This document shows positions 7,615 to 14,172 of a DNA stretch of 32,135 nucleotides, piece after piece. The number at the start of each line of letters is the position of its first letter. Position 1 is the first letter of the stretch. The notes below the pieces were generated by a model. It was not told where the DNA came from. It ran no database searches and was given only the letters and a program-made list of their open reading frames with translations. Origin of the DNA: Candidatus Woesearchaeota archaeon (lineage in GTDB: Archaea; Nanobdellota; Nanobdellia; Woesearchaeales; 21-14-0-10-32-9); contig PWLK01000081.1 in the NCBI GenBank assembly GCA_003560545.1, positions 1 to 32,135 of the forward strand, given 5' to 3'. The position numbers and the translations under genes were made by a program.

Positions 7615-8154
7615 TTGAACAAAAAAGCAGGACTAAGCCTAGGAATAAACACGATCATCGTACTCGTAATAGCAATGGTCGTCATCGCAGCAGGAGTAAG
7701 CTTCATACGAACATTCTTCACAGCCGGCGAAGAAAGCCTAATCGGAGCATTCGAAGTAGGAGAATTCGGCAGGCAACCCGACAGGAACGACCAATTAGTG
7801 CTAAGCCAAGGAAACACTATAAGCATGAGAGGAGATGACAGACACATCTTAAGAGTAGGATTCTACAATATAGGAACAGAAAAGGATGTAATAATAGACG
7901 TAGGGGACTGCGTGGGAGAAGGCGAAGATGGCGGAACTCTGAATGCAACCATAGTATCCCCTGTGTTTAGCGTAGGTCCAAGCACAGCGCAAGGCTTTGA
8001 AACAATATTCCGACAAACAGAACCAGAAGAAGACGGAAGCATTCTCAGAAGCGGAACATTCATATGCGTAATACAAGCATGGAACGCAGAGGAACAAAAC
8101 GGAGGTAGTAATCCTTTAGCAGAAACATCGCTAGTAGTAAACCTAGTAAGCTAA
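7615..8154 (+). CDS. Pilin/archaellin-like secreted protein with N-terminal helix
   Basis: 179 residues from TTG at 7615, chosen because GAGGTG ends 5 nt upstream and the product begins with the expected short basic head. Seen: MNKKAG followed by a hydrophobic helix from Leu7 to about residue 31, then a mostly beta, acidic domain with two cysteines (GDCVG and FICVI). The KKAG-L junction resembles a prepilin peptidase cleavage site, and the helix would be the filament core or membrane anchor. It is the first gene of a three-gene operon (gaps of 8 and 19 nt) located directly after the moxR-VWA pair. No specific family was recognised beyond the pilin-like N-terminus. Confidence 0.6.
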   Translation: MNKKAGLSLGINTIIVLVIAMVVIAAGVSFIRTFFTAGEESLIGAFEVGEFGRQPDRNDQLVLSQGNTISMRGDDRHILRVGFYNIGTEKDVIIDVGDCVGEGEDGGTLNATIVSPVFSVGPSTAQGFETIFRQTEPEEDGSILRSGTFICVIQAWNAEEQNGGSNPLAETSLVVNLVS

Positions 8155-8162
8155 GAAAAAAA

Positions 8163-8402
8163 ATGATAAAACGCAAAGGAAACAAGCTGCACTTAAGCAA
8201 AGAAGAGGAATTCGAAATCCTCAAAATGGTCTTGGACAAGTTCTTATGGATAGGCACCATAAGCCTAATGGCAGGAGTATACCTCCTACTAAGGCCTGAC
8301 TCAGAAGTCGGACTAGGCTTACTGGTAACACTGATAGGAGCAACACTGCTACTAATGTTCACATCCATAATCACGAAGCAGTTCAACTACTCCAAAGACT
8401 AA
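8163..8402 (+). CDS. Small two-helix membrane protein
   Basis: 79 residues. Seen: a basic and then acidic N-terminus with the segment SKEEEFEILKMVLDKF, followed by two hydrophobic helices at about 27-45 and 49-71 and a short polar tail. There is no clear Shine-Dalgarno; it starts 8 nt after the stop of the preceding pilin-like gene and is likely co-translated. I do not recognise the family. Its position between two pilin-like genes suggests a membrane platform or accessory part for them, but nothing in the sequence proves it. Confidence 0.55.
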   Translation: MIKRKGNKLHLSKEEEFEILKMVLDKFLWIGTISLMAGVYLLLRPDSEVGLGLLVTLIGATLLLMFTSIITKQFNYSKD

Positions 8403-8421
8403 GTTCTGAGAAGTGCTAAGA

Positions 8422-8940
8422 ATGCTTGGAAAGAAAGGAATGGAAATTTCTATAAACGTAATAGTAATGATAATACTAGGCATAATAATGTTCGGCGCAG
8501 CAATGGCAATATTTAACAATGTTTACAGCAACGTAGTCGACCTGGAATACCAAGTAAGTGAGCAAATAAGAGACAGAACCATAAGGAATTTTCCAAGCGA
8601 CCAACTAGTATACCTGCCTGAAACTAATAAGGCACCTGCGAGAAGGCTGTTCCGCACCGAAAACCAAGTCGTATTCTACGTAGGCATATACAACAACTAC
8701 ACTGAAACCAAAGAGTTCCATATGAACATAGAACCAACAAGCGCCAGCCAAGAGGTGCTTGATAACCGGCTAACATCCCTTGAAACAGTAAGCATACCTC
8801 AAAGGCAGCAAGACGTTCATTTCTTTATAGTAGACGTTGAAGGTCTTGAACGAGGGCAATACGGAATAATAGTAAACGTAACAACAGACGATGGAATACA
8901 GCATGGGCGGACAAGGATAGCGTACGTAAACCTAAACTAG
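8422..8940 (+). CDS. Second pilin-like protein of the operon
   Basis: 172 residues from ATG at 8422; an in-frame GTG at 8413 would add three residues (MLR), and neither start has a strong Shine-Dalgarno. Seen: MLGKKG, then a hydrophobic helix MEISINVIVMIILGIIMFG to about residue 35, then a polar domain without cysteines that has several predicted beta strands (for example QVVFYVGIYNN and YGIIVNVTTDD). The KKG-M junction resembles a prepilin peptidase site. Its 3' end overlaps the convergent triosephosphate isomerase gene by 9 nt. It is probably secreted and filament-like or membrane-anchored; the exact role is unknown. Confidence 0.55.
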   Translation: MLGKKGMEISINVIVMIILGIIMFGAAMAIFNNVYSNVVDLEYQVSEQIRDRTIRNFPSDQLVYLPETNKAPARRLFRTENQVVFYVGIYNNYTETKEFHMNIEPTSASQEVLDNRLTSLETVSIPQRQQDVHFFIVDVEGLERGQYGIIVNVTTDDGIQHGRTRIAYVNLN

Positions 8941-9621
8941 CCCTTCAAGCATAGCAATCATTTCCTTGTACGGATTCTTAGCCTTAACAACACCTGAAGC
9001 CACCAACACTCCTTTAGCCCCAAGCCTCACAGAGTCTTGAACGTCTTTCGTTGTATGAATACCTGCACCGCAAAGAACAGGAATCCTTGATACACGGAGA
9101 ACGCTTTTCACGCTTTTCTCAACTACTTCCGGGCTGGCCTGGCTAACCGAAACATTACCACCGATTAATTCGGGTGGCTCAACGGCAACCATGTGAGGAT
9201 GGTAAGAAGCAACTTTGGCAGCCTTCGTGTTATTAGTAGCACAGCAAACCGTTACCAAGCCTAATTCTTTACAACGCCTAATAGCCTCGGAAAGAACGTT
9301 ATCAGAAAGCTTTTTCTCTGAATGATTAAGCAGCGTTCCTTTCGCCCCGGCATCCTTGAGTGCTTCTGGGGAAACACTGCCTGTATGCGCGCCTTGAGGC
9401 TCAGGGTCAGCGTGTTGTGCGAGTACGGGTATGCTTACTTTGCCTGCAACCATTCTTAGGTCTGTTGGCTGTACGGCTATCATGACTTGCTTACCTGTTT
9501 TCTTAGAAGCTTTTTCTGCTAGCAAGGCAAGCTTTAAAGCGTTCTTACCAGTGCTTTCCTTGTACGTCTTAAAATTAATGATGAGCACCGGTGTTTTCAA
9601 GGGCTTGTAAGGCATGCTCAT
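8932..9621 (-). CDS. tpiA: Triosephosphate isomerase (archaeal type)
   Basis: 229 residues, the short archaeal length. It interconverts dihydroxyacetone phosphate and glyceraldehyde 3-phosphate in glycolysis and gluconeogenesis. Seen: INFKTY with the catalytic-site Asn16 and Lys18, LLNHSE with His100, VAVEPPELIG with the catalytic Glu148, and phosphate-binding GAGIHT and GVLVASGVV near the C-terminus. A TATA box at 9639-9647 lies inside the end of the upstream lgt gene, about 23 nt from the ATG at 9621, so this gene has its own promoter and a nearly leaderless transcript. A second Met at residue 3 is an alternative start. Confidence 0.93.
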   Translation of the reverse strand: MSMPYKPLKTPVLIINFKTYKESTGKNALKLALLAEKASKKTGKQVMIAVQPTDLRMVAGKVSIPVLAQHADPEPQGAHTGSVSPEALKDAGAKGTLLNHSEKKLSDNVLSEAIRRCKELGLVTVCCATNNTKAAKVASYHPHMVAVEPPELIGGNVSVSQASPEVVEKSVKSVLRVSRIPVLCGAGIHTTKDVQDSVRLGAKGVLVASGVVKAKNPYKEMIAMLEGLV

Positions 9622-9639
9622 AGAATCGTTGGACGGGTT

Positions 9640-10416
9640 TTATATAGTTTTGGATTTCCTTGTAATCTTGTAGATGAAATATACTGCTAGTATCGTGAAA
9701 CCAAGTGACAGGTATTGCCCTGTACTGATACCTAGGAGTATGGCTTCGCCCGTAGGGTCTCTTAGGAAGTCAAGGAAGAACCTTGTTGAGTTGTACAATA
9801 ATACGAAGTACCAGAATAAAAGACCTTCTTTTAATTTCCAGGTCTTGCTAACAAAGTATAATACTCCTGTAAGGAAGAAGTCTTTTGCAGCAGCGTACAA
9901 CTGGTAGGGATGCCTGCACCCGTCGAAGCCGGGGAAGACAACGCACCAAGGAGCATCGCTCCTCGTACCTGGGAGTTCGCCGTTGATAAAATTAGCTATC
10001 CTTCCAAGTGCTAGGAAGAAAAAAGCAGGCAGAGCCATCAGGTCTGCCAGGGAGTAAAACCTTACGTTGTATCTCTTGGAAAAAAGATGTATTGCTATCA
10101 TCGCTCCGATTAGGCCTCCGTGGAAAGACATGCCGCCGTGCCAGACCATGAATAATTCTAAAGGATTTGCGAGGAAGGCGCCTGGAGAGTAAAATATGAA
10201 TGTAAATATTCTCGCGCCTAGGATAACGCCTAATAATAAGTATATCATGAACACATCTAACTTGTCCTTGTCCATGCCTTTCACGCGGTGTTTCTTGACT
10301 TGGTGGGACATGAAGAAGTATATGAATAAAAAACCGAGGAAGTAGACTAACCCGTAATACCTTACCTGGAGGAAGCCTAAGTCCAATAAAACCGGGTTTA
10401 TATCGTGTATAAACAA
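9640..10416 (-). CDS. lgt: Prolipoprotein diacylglyceryl transferase (Lgt), bacterial type
   Basis: 258 residues from TTG at 10416, with GAGG upstream. Seen: about seven hydrophobic segments, the motif MSFHGGLIGA near residue 95 and the family signature LGRIANFINGELPG near 140, followed by HPYQLYAA and a C-terminal FFLDFLRDP. These match bacterial Lgt, which moves a diacylglyceryl group from phosphatidylglycerol to the lipobox cysteine of secreted proteins at the membrane. Key His, Arg and Asn positions are kept. Lgt is uncommon in archaea, whose lipids are ethers, so the donor lipid here is an open question. It follows the thioredoxin gene by 16 nt and likely shares its promoter. Confidence 0.88.
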   Translation of the reverse strand: MFIHDINPVLLDLGFLQVRYYGLVYFLGFLFIYFFMSHQVKKHRVKGMDKDKLDVFMIYLLLGVILGARIFTFIFYSPGAFLANPLELFMVWHGGMSFHGGLIGAMIAIHLFSKRYNVRFYSLADLMALPAFFFLALGRIANFINGELPGTRSDAPWCVVFPGFDGCRHPYQLYAAAKDFFLTGVLYFVSKTWKLKEGLLFWYFVLLYNSTRFFLDFLRDPTGEAILLGISTGQYLSLGFTILAVYFIYKITRKSKTI

Positions 10417-10432
10417 TTTGTAGTCCTCGTGT

Positions 10433-10744
10433 TCATAGCTGGAAAGTATCAGTTATTTTTTGCTTGAACTGGTCTTTGGGGAGAGCTCCCACGATCCTTC
10501 CCAGTTCTTCTCCGTCTTTGTACATGATGAGAGTTGGTATTCCGCGCACGCCTGCTGTAGCCGCTACTTCTCCGTGCTCGTCAACGTTGAGCTTGGCGAA
10601 AGTCACGCTTTCCATTTCCTTGCTCAACTCCTCGAATACAGGAGCTATCATCTTGCAAGGCGCGCACCACTCAGCCCAGAAATCCACTATTACGTTGCCT
10701 TTCGATATTACGTCTTTAAAGTTCTCTGTTGTTACTTCCTGCAT
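10433..10744 (-). CDS. trxA: Thioredoxin
   Basis: 103 residues, standard size. Seen: VDFWAEWCAPCK with the redox pair Cys27 and Cys30 in WCAPC, the cis-proline loop GIPTLIMYKDGEE, and the C-terminal Gly-Ala before the last helix. It reduces disulfides in cytosolic proteins using a thioredoxin reductase not present here. A TATA box near 10776-10790 precedes it, overlapping the end of the upstream zinc-ribbon gene, and a GGTGG Shine-Dalgarno precedes the ATG. It is the first gene of a likely trxA-lgt transcript. Confidence 0.93.
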   Translation of the reverse strand: MQEVTTENFKDVISKGNVIVDFWAEWCAPCKMIAPVFEELSKEMESVTFAKLNVDEHGEVAATAGVRGIPTLIMYKDGEELGRIVGALPKDQFKQKITDTFQL

Positions 10745-10783
10745 TTTAATACCACCCAGAGGACTTGTAACTGCAGGTTATTT

Positions 10784-10975
10784 TTATAAGTTGCCTTTTT
10801 TTCTTGAAAGAACGTTTTGGTTGTCAGTCAAAACTTCTTTTACTCCTTCTTCTTTATTCAAATCTGAGAACCTGAAGAGAAGCGAGCATTGCTCGCAGTG
10901 ATACCTGTACTTGTAGTTTCCTTTAACATCAGAACTGCACACAGGGCAACCGGAACCAATAATTTTTACGTACAT
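10784..10975 (-). CDS. Small zinc-ribbon protein
   Basis: 63 residues from ATG at 10975. A longer reading frame reaches 11113, but its extra 46 residues run through the promoter region and look non-coding. Seen: CPVC at residues 10-13 and CEQC at 27-30, a four-cysteine zinc site, then an acidic-basic tail. Such ribbons bind nucleic acid or a protein partner; no closer family is recognised. It is divergent from rps19e, with 155 nt between them holding both promoters. Confidence 0.6.
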   Translation of the reverse strand: MYVKIIGSGCPVCSSDVKGNYKYRYHCEQCSLLFRFSDLNKEEGVKEVLTDNQNVLSRKKGNL

Positions 10976-11130
10976 ATCAAGGAAAAGGTAGTATTGATAT
11001 GTTTTTATGGTTTGCTGAAATAAAAAGAATTTGTTAGGGAACCATAAGCTTTTTAAACACCTCGTTATTTCTCGGAGCGGGTTTAGAGGTTCTAGCACAG
11101 ACCATAAAATCAAGAAAGGTGTTTATGTAA

Positions 11131-11556
11131 ATGAAAGATGTTGATCATGGATTAGTCGTGGAAAAGCTCGCGGAGAAGCTTGAAGGGACTGTTAAGGCTC
11201 CTGAATGGGCTGGTTATGTAAAGACAGGACATGGAAAGCAAAGGCCTCCTATCAGGAATGACTGGTGGAACGTCCGGTCTGCAGCGGTCTTGCTAAGCAT
11301 TCAAAAGCTGGGACCTGTAGGTGTTTCAAAGCTAAGCGTTAAGTATGGTACAAAGAAAGACATGGGTGTAAGGCCTGAGAAGGCAACGCCTGGATCAAGG
11401 AGTGTTCTGAGGAAGATATTGCAACAGTTAGAAGCCGGCAAGCTTGTAAAGCAAGCAGAGAAAGGCAATCATAAAGGCAGAATTGTCACAAATGACGGTA
11501 TAAAGCTTATATCAGAGGCTTCCAGGGAAGCAAAGAAAAGCGCTGGGGGTAAATGA
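11131..11556 (+). CDS. rps19e: Ribosomal protein eS19
   Basis: 141 residues. Small-subunit protein specific to archaea and eukaryotes. Seen: the family motif APEWAGYVKTGHGKQRPP near 38-56, DWWNVRSAAVLLSIQ, and the winged-helix-like C-terminal half with GSRSVLRKILQQLE and NDGIKLI. A TATA box near 11049-11060 and an AGGTG Shine-Dalgarno precede it. The start codon directly follows an out-of-frame ATG-TAA pair at 11125-11130. Its stop overlaps the start of the eL39 gene (ATGA), the first link of the eS19-eL39-eL31 operon. Confidence 0.95.
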   Translation: MKDVDHGLVVEKLAEKLEGTVKAPEWAGYVKTGHGKQRPPIRNDWWNVRSAAVLLSIQKLGPVGVSKLSVKYGTKKDMGVRPEKATPGSRSVLRKILQQLEAGKLVKQAEKGNHKGRIVTNDGIKLISEASREAKKSAGGK

Positions 11557-11732
11557 AAATGTCGAGATTCATAAACATAGCGAAAAAGCTAAGGCTTATC
11601 AAGAAGTCAAGGCAGAACAGATGGGCTCCGTTTTGGACCGTGCCAAAAATATATGGGACTGGCAGGAGAATGCATCCTGGAAGGCATACAACAGTGAAAA
11701 GGAACTGGAGAAGGAATAAGACCAAGGTATGA
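11553..11732 (+). CDS. rpl39e: Ribosomal protein eL39
   Basis: 59 residues from ATG at 11553, or 57 from the ATG at 11559 (MSRFINIAKKL), which fits the family start better. Seen: AKKLRLIKKSRQNRWAPFW in the first half and RNWRRNKTKV at the end, the conserved eL39 features lining the peptide exit tunnel. It is slightly longer than the usual 51 residues: the middle holds GTGRRMHPGRHTT, an apparent insertion of about six. Very basic, no acidic residues. It overlaps the eS19 stop by 4 nt and is followed by eL31 after 7 nt. Confidence 0.92.
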   Translation: MKMSRFINIAKKLRLIKKSRQNRWAPFWTVPKIYGTGRRMHPGRHTTVKRNWRRNKTKV

Positions 11733-11739
11733 AGGTGGC

Positions 11740-12237
11740 ATGGAAATGAGCGAGGAAAGAACTTATACGATTCCGTTAAGAAAAGATTTTATCAAAGTCC
11801 CAAGGTATTACAGGGCTAAACGAGCTGTCAACCAGGTAAAAGGCTATATTTCGAAGCACATGAAGGTTGAAAACGTGAAAATAGGCAGGATTCTGAACGA
11901 AGAAATATGGGCTGATGGAATAAGAAACCCTCCTGGGAAAGTCACGGTTAAAGCAATCAAAGACGGGAACACCGCGAAAGTAGAGCTTGAAGGTCATGCT
12001 TACAAAGTAGAAAAAGTGCAGACGGAGAAAACAGAACAGCCTTCAACCCTGAAAGATAAGCTGGCAGCAAAGATGGGCGCTGACAAGGAAGAACCCGCTG
12101 AGGAAAAAGAAGAAGGAAAAAAGGCGGAAGAGAAGCCTGAGGAAGCGCCTAAACAGGAAGAAAAAGAAGGAAAACCTGAAAGCAAGCCAGCTGCGAAGAA
12201 AAAATCTGTGAAGAAGGCCACGGCTAAAAAAGAATAA
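11740..12237 (+). CDS. rpl31e: Ribosomal protein eL31 with long charged C-terminal tail
   Basis: 165 residues against about 85-100 for usual archaeal eL31. Residues 1 to about 90 carry the family: ERTYTIPLRKDF, RAKRAVNQVKGYISKHMK and the DGIRNPPGKVTV region, ending in ELEGHAYKVEKV. Residues from about 95 on are low-complexity Lys/Glu/Ala/Pro, including AEEKEEGKKAEEKPEEAP and a Lys-Ala end. eL31 sits at the peptide exit site, so the tail would lie near the tunnel mouth and could dock factors, which is inference. The ATG at 11746 is an alternative start two codons in. It is the last gene of the eS19-eL39-eL31 operon. Confidence 0.93.
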   Translation: MEMSEERTYTIPLRKDFIKVPRYYRAKRAVNQVKGYISKHMKVENVKIGRILNEEIWADGIRNPPGKVTVKAIKDGNTAKVELEGHAYKVEKVQTEKTEQPSTLKDKLAAKMGADKEEPAEEKEEGKKAEEKPEEAPKQEEKEGKPESKPAAKKKSVKKATAKKE

Positions 12238-12255
12238 AAAAAACGTGTTTCTCTT

Positions 12256-12561
12256 CTATAATTGGGCTTCAAGTTTCTTAAGAGAACTGTCCAGTGCTAC
12301 GAACAAGTTTCTTTCAACAGCCTCAGAGGTCTTGGTCTTGCCTTCGTGGACGAGTTTTGCGTGGACTTCGTATTTCTCGGAGGCCTCAGTCTTATGCACT
12401 TTCTTTAGGTGCACGCTAAGAGTTTCATAGCCTTCGATGTTATCTGAGAATTTCCTTGCATAACTGCCAACGATTTTCTTAACAACAACCATTTCCCCCG
12501 GGCTTATTTCTTTGAAGCCTGACAACTGTATGCTGCCGCCAAGTTCTTGTGTGTCATCCAT
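12256..12561 (-). CDS. HPF/RaiA-like ribosome-associated protein
   Basis: 101 residues. Seen: a short strand IQLSGF, a helix GEMVVVKKIVGSYARKF, strands LSVHLKKV, YEVHAKLV and KTKTSEAV, then a C-terminal helix RNLFVALDSSLKKLEAQL. This beta-alpha-beta-beta-beta-alpha order and the ending (VALDSSLKKLE) resemble the hibernation promoting factor fold, whose last helix has the form AIDLLVDKLE. By that family it would bind the small subunit decoding region and silence idle ribosomes. It is convergent with eL31 (18 nt apart) and divergent from eL15. The assignment is by pattern only. Confidence 0.55.
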   Translation of the reverse strand: MDDTQELGGSIQLSGFKEISPGEMVVVKKIVGSYARKFSDNIEGYETLSVHLKKVHKTEASEKYEVHAKLVHEGKTKTSEAVERNLFVALDSSLKKLEAQL

Positions 12562-12640
12562 TTTGCCAGTAAAAATACATATAATATCATATTAAGGCAT
12601 GAACTGAATTTAAATATTTTATGGGTTTAACAAAGCAAGA

Positions 12641-12650
12641 TTTATAAATA
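12641..12650 (+). promoter_or_regulatory. TATA box of the eL15 transcript
   Basis: TTTATAAATA lies about 90 nt upstream of the eL15 ATG. The transcript should begin near 12668-12675, right at the ATG of a 19-codon upstream ORF. Confidence 0.6.
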
Positions 12651-12675
12651 AAAGGGTGCTCCTTAATAGTGGTTG

Positions 12676-12735
12676 ATGTGGCGAGTTGCTTCGCTGAAAA
12701 CCCCAAAAAAAGATTATAATGGAGGCAGAACATAA
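12676..12735 (+). CDS. Possible leaderless 19-codon upstream ORF before eL15
   Basis: ATG at 12676 opens a 19-codon frame (starting MWRVASLKTPKK) whose TAA at 12733-12735 overlaps the eL15 ATG as TAATG. The start lies where transcription is expected to begin given the TATA box at 12641, so it could be read leaderless while eL15 uses the GGAGG at 12721-12725. A small hairpin GCGA-loop-TCGC (12681-12694) lies inside it. It could be a regulatory leader peptide or chance; no family is recognised. Confidence 0.3.
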   Translation: MWRVASLKTPKKDYNGGRT

Positions 12736-13304
12736 TGGGATACCTAAAATACTTTAAAGAAACCTGGAAGAAACAAGGAAAAGAATTCTCAGACGCGATG
12801 GCTGAAAAACTCATAAAGTGGAGGAAAGAGCCATCAATGGTAAAAGTAGAAAGACCGACAAGGATTGACAGGGCGAGAAGCCTGGGCTACAAGGCAAAAC
12901 CCGGATTCGTAGTTGTAAGACATAAAATGACTAGAGGAGGAAAACAAAGGCCTTCCATAAAAGGAGGCAGAAGGACTAAGACGTCAAGGCAATGGCTTGT
13001 TCTGGAAAAGAATTACCAGCAACTCTCAGAAGAAAGAGTGAACAAGAAACACCCTAACTGCGAAGTCCTCGGAAGCTACTTCATAGCAGATGACGGAAAA
13101 AGCATATGGCACGAAGTCATACTGATAGACAGGGATAACCCCAATGTTTACATGAACAAAAACACGTCTTGGGCGAGAGACACAAAAGGAAAAGCTCACA
13201 GGGGACTGACAAGCGCTGCCAGGAAATCAAGAGGCCTCAGAAAGAAAGGAATGGGAAGCGAGAAAACAAGGCCTAGCCTGAAAACCAACAAAGGACGACA
13301 CTAA
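12735..13304 (+). CDS. rpl15e: Ribosomal protein eL15
   Basis: 189 residues, normal length. Large-subunit protein of archaea and eukaryotes. Seen: MGYLKYFKETW at the start, the ERPTRIDRARSLGYKAKPGFVVVR motif near 39-62, RGGKQRPSIKGGR, the GSYFIADDGKSIWHEVILID stretch and a Lys/Arg-rich end with HRGLTSAARKSRGLR. The GGAGG at 12721-12725 sets the start 9 nt later. It is transcribed alone from the TATA box at 12641 and ends in a T9 tract at 13314-13322. The 65-nt leader contains the possible uORF described separately. Confidence 0.96.
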   Translation: MGYLKYFKETWKKQGKEFSDAMAEKLIKWRKEPSMVKVERPTRIDRARSLGYKAKPGFVVVRHKMTRGGKQRPSIKGGRRTKTSRQWLVLEKNYQQLSEERVNKKHPNCEVLGSYFIADDGKSIWHEVILIDRDNPNVYMNKNTSWARDTKGKAHRGLTSAARKSRGLRKKGMGSEKTRPSLKTNKGRH

Positions 13305-13322
13305 AAAAAACAATTTTTTTTT
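13303..13322. terminator. Bidirectional A8/T9 terminator
   Basis: Between the convergent eL15 gene and the 46-residue gene, an A8 run (13303-13310) is followed by a T9 run (13314-13322). Each strand therefore offers a T-tract just after its gene, the form archaeal polymerase stops at. Confidence 0.6.
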
Positions 13323-13323
13323 A

Positions 13324-13464
13324 TTAGTTTTCCTCGGAATACTGCTGCTGTTCCAAGAAATCATTGTACTCCTCTTCAGGCAAAGACACTATCTCCCTGA
13401 AAACAGTTACCCTGGCACCGCAGTTCAACTTCCGACTAATCCTCTCAACCCTGATATCATGCAT
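13324..13464 (-). CDS. Small acidic-tailed hypothetical protein
   Basis: 46 residues from ATG at 13464. A longer frame begins at 13542, but its extra 26 residues cover AT-rich promoter-like sequence, so I reject it. Seen: a basic beta-like first half (MHDIRVERISRKLNCGARVTVFREIV) and an acidic, Gln-rich end. One cysteine. No family recognised. A TATA-like TGTATATTTTC about 30 nt upstream suggests a leaderless transcript. It is followed by the bidirectional terminator shared with eL15. Confidence 0.45.
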   Translation of the reverse strand: MHDIRVERISRKLNCGARVTVFREIVSLPEEEYNDFLEQQQYSEEN

Positions 13465-13528
13465 TACAACCAACCCCCAACCGTTAAAAGAAAATATACA
13501 GATGTTTAAATGTTTTAATGAAGAAAAA

Positions 13529-14089
13529 TCACCTGCCAACAAACAAGTAATGCTTCTCCTTACCGCTTATCTCCTCAAGAATTCTCTTCGCAACAATTTT
13601 TTCAGGGCTGGAAATAAGCTTAACCCTCTTCTTAATATCCTCAAACGACTTAAAAGACTCCTCTTTTCTTTGCTCAACTATCTCAAGCATGTGCTTCTTG
13701 CCAACACCAGGCAAGAGCTCTATTATATGCATCCTAGTATTCAAAGGCTGCGCTGTATTGAAAAAACTAACAAACCGTTCTTCCTGGGATTTAACAAGGG
13801 AAAGGATTGCGTGCTCTAACTCAGACTTAGCAGTGCTTGTAAGCTTCTCAAAATGAATCCTGCCATTAATATGATGGATTTTATCCCTCTTAGATTCTCC
13901 TATGTACACTTGCTCTAAAGGCTGAAGAAAAACTCCTTTCTTCGGAACGACTTCTAATAATACAAAGCTATTCATGCCCAGTGCCTGAGCAACAGGCTTC
14001 TTCATATGAGACGGGGAAGGATCTGAAGCATAGCCGTGAACCAAGAAATCAAGGACTATAGCTTTGTCTTCTTTTTTTCTTTGCATCAT
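13529..14089 (-). CDS. DUF655 (COG1491) predicted RNA-binding protein
   Basis: 186 residues from ATG at 14089 (the adjacent ATG at 14086 is equally possible); a Shine-Dalgarno-like AGGGGG lies about 8 nt upstream and a TATA at 14131-14140. An upstream in-frame ATG at 14119 is too close to the TATA. Seen: an N-terminal beta domain with KAIVLDFLVHGY, an OB-like LEQVYIGESKRDKIHHINGRI, and a C-terminal helix-hairpin-helix region MHIIELLPGVGKKHMLEIVEQRK. DUF655 is almost always next to eL21 and RpoF in archaea, as here, and is thought to bind RNA. Molecular role not established. Confidence 0.88.
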   Translation of the reverse strand: MMQRKKEDKAIVLDFLVHGYASDPSPSHMKKPVAQALGMNSFVLLEVVPKKGVFLQPLEQVYIGESKRDKIHHINGRIHFEKLTSTAKSELEHAILSLVKSQEERFVSFFNTAQPLNTRMHIIELLPGVGKKHMLEIVEQRKEESFKSFEDIKKRVKLISSPEKIVAKRILEEISGKEKHYLFVGR

Positions 14090-14172
14090 AACGAAAAACC
14101 CCCTAAAACCATTAAACAAGCAACACAGGACTTTATAAATTTTGTGAAAAAACCATAGAGAAAAAGATTTTT

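Noticed and set aside
10976..11113. N-terminal extension of the zinc-ribbon gene
   Set aside because: The additional 46 residues overlap the rps19e promoter region, and their composition is not protein-like.
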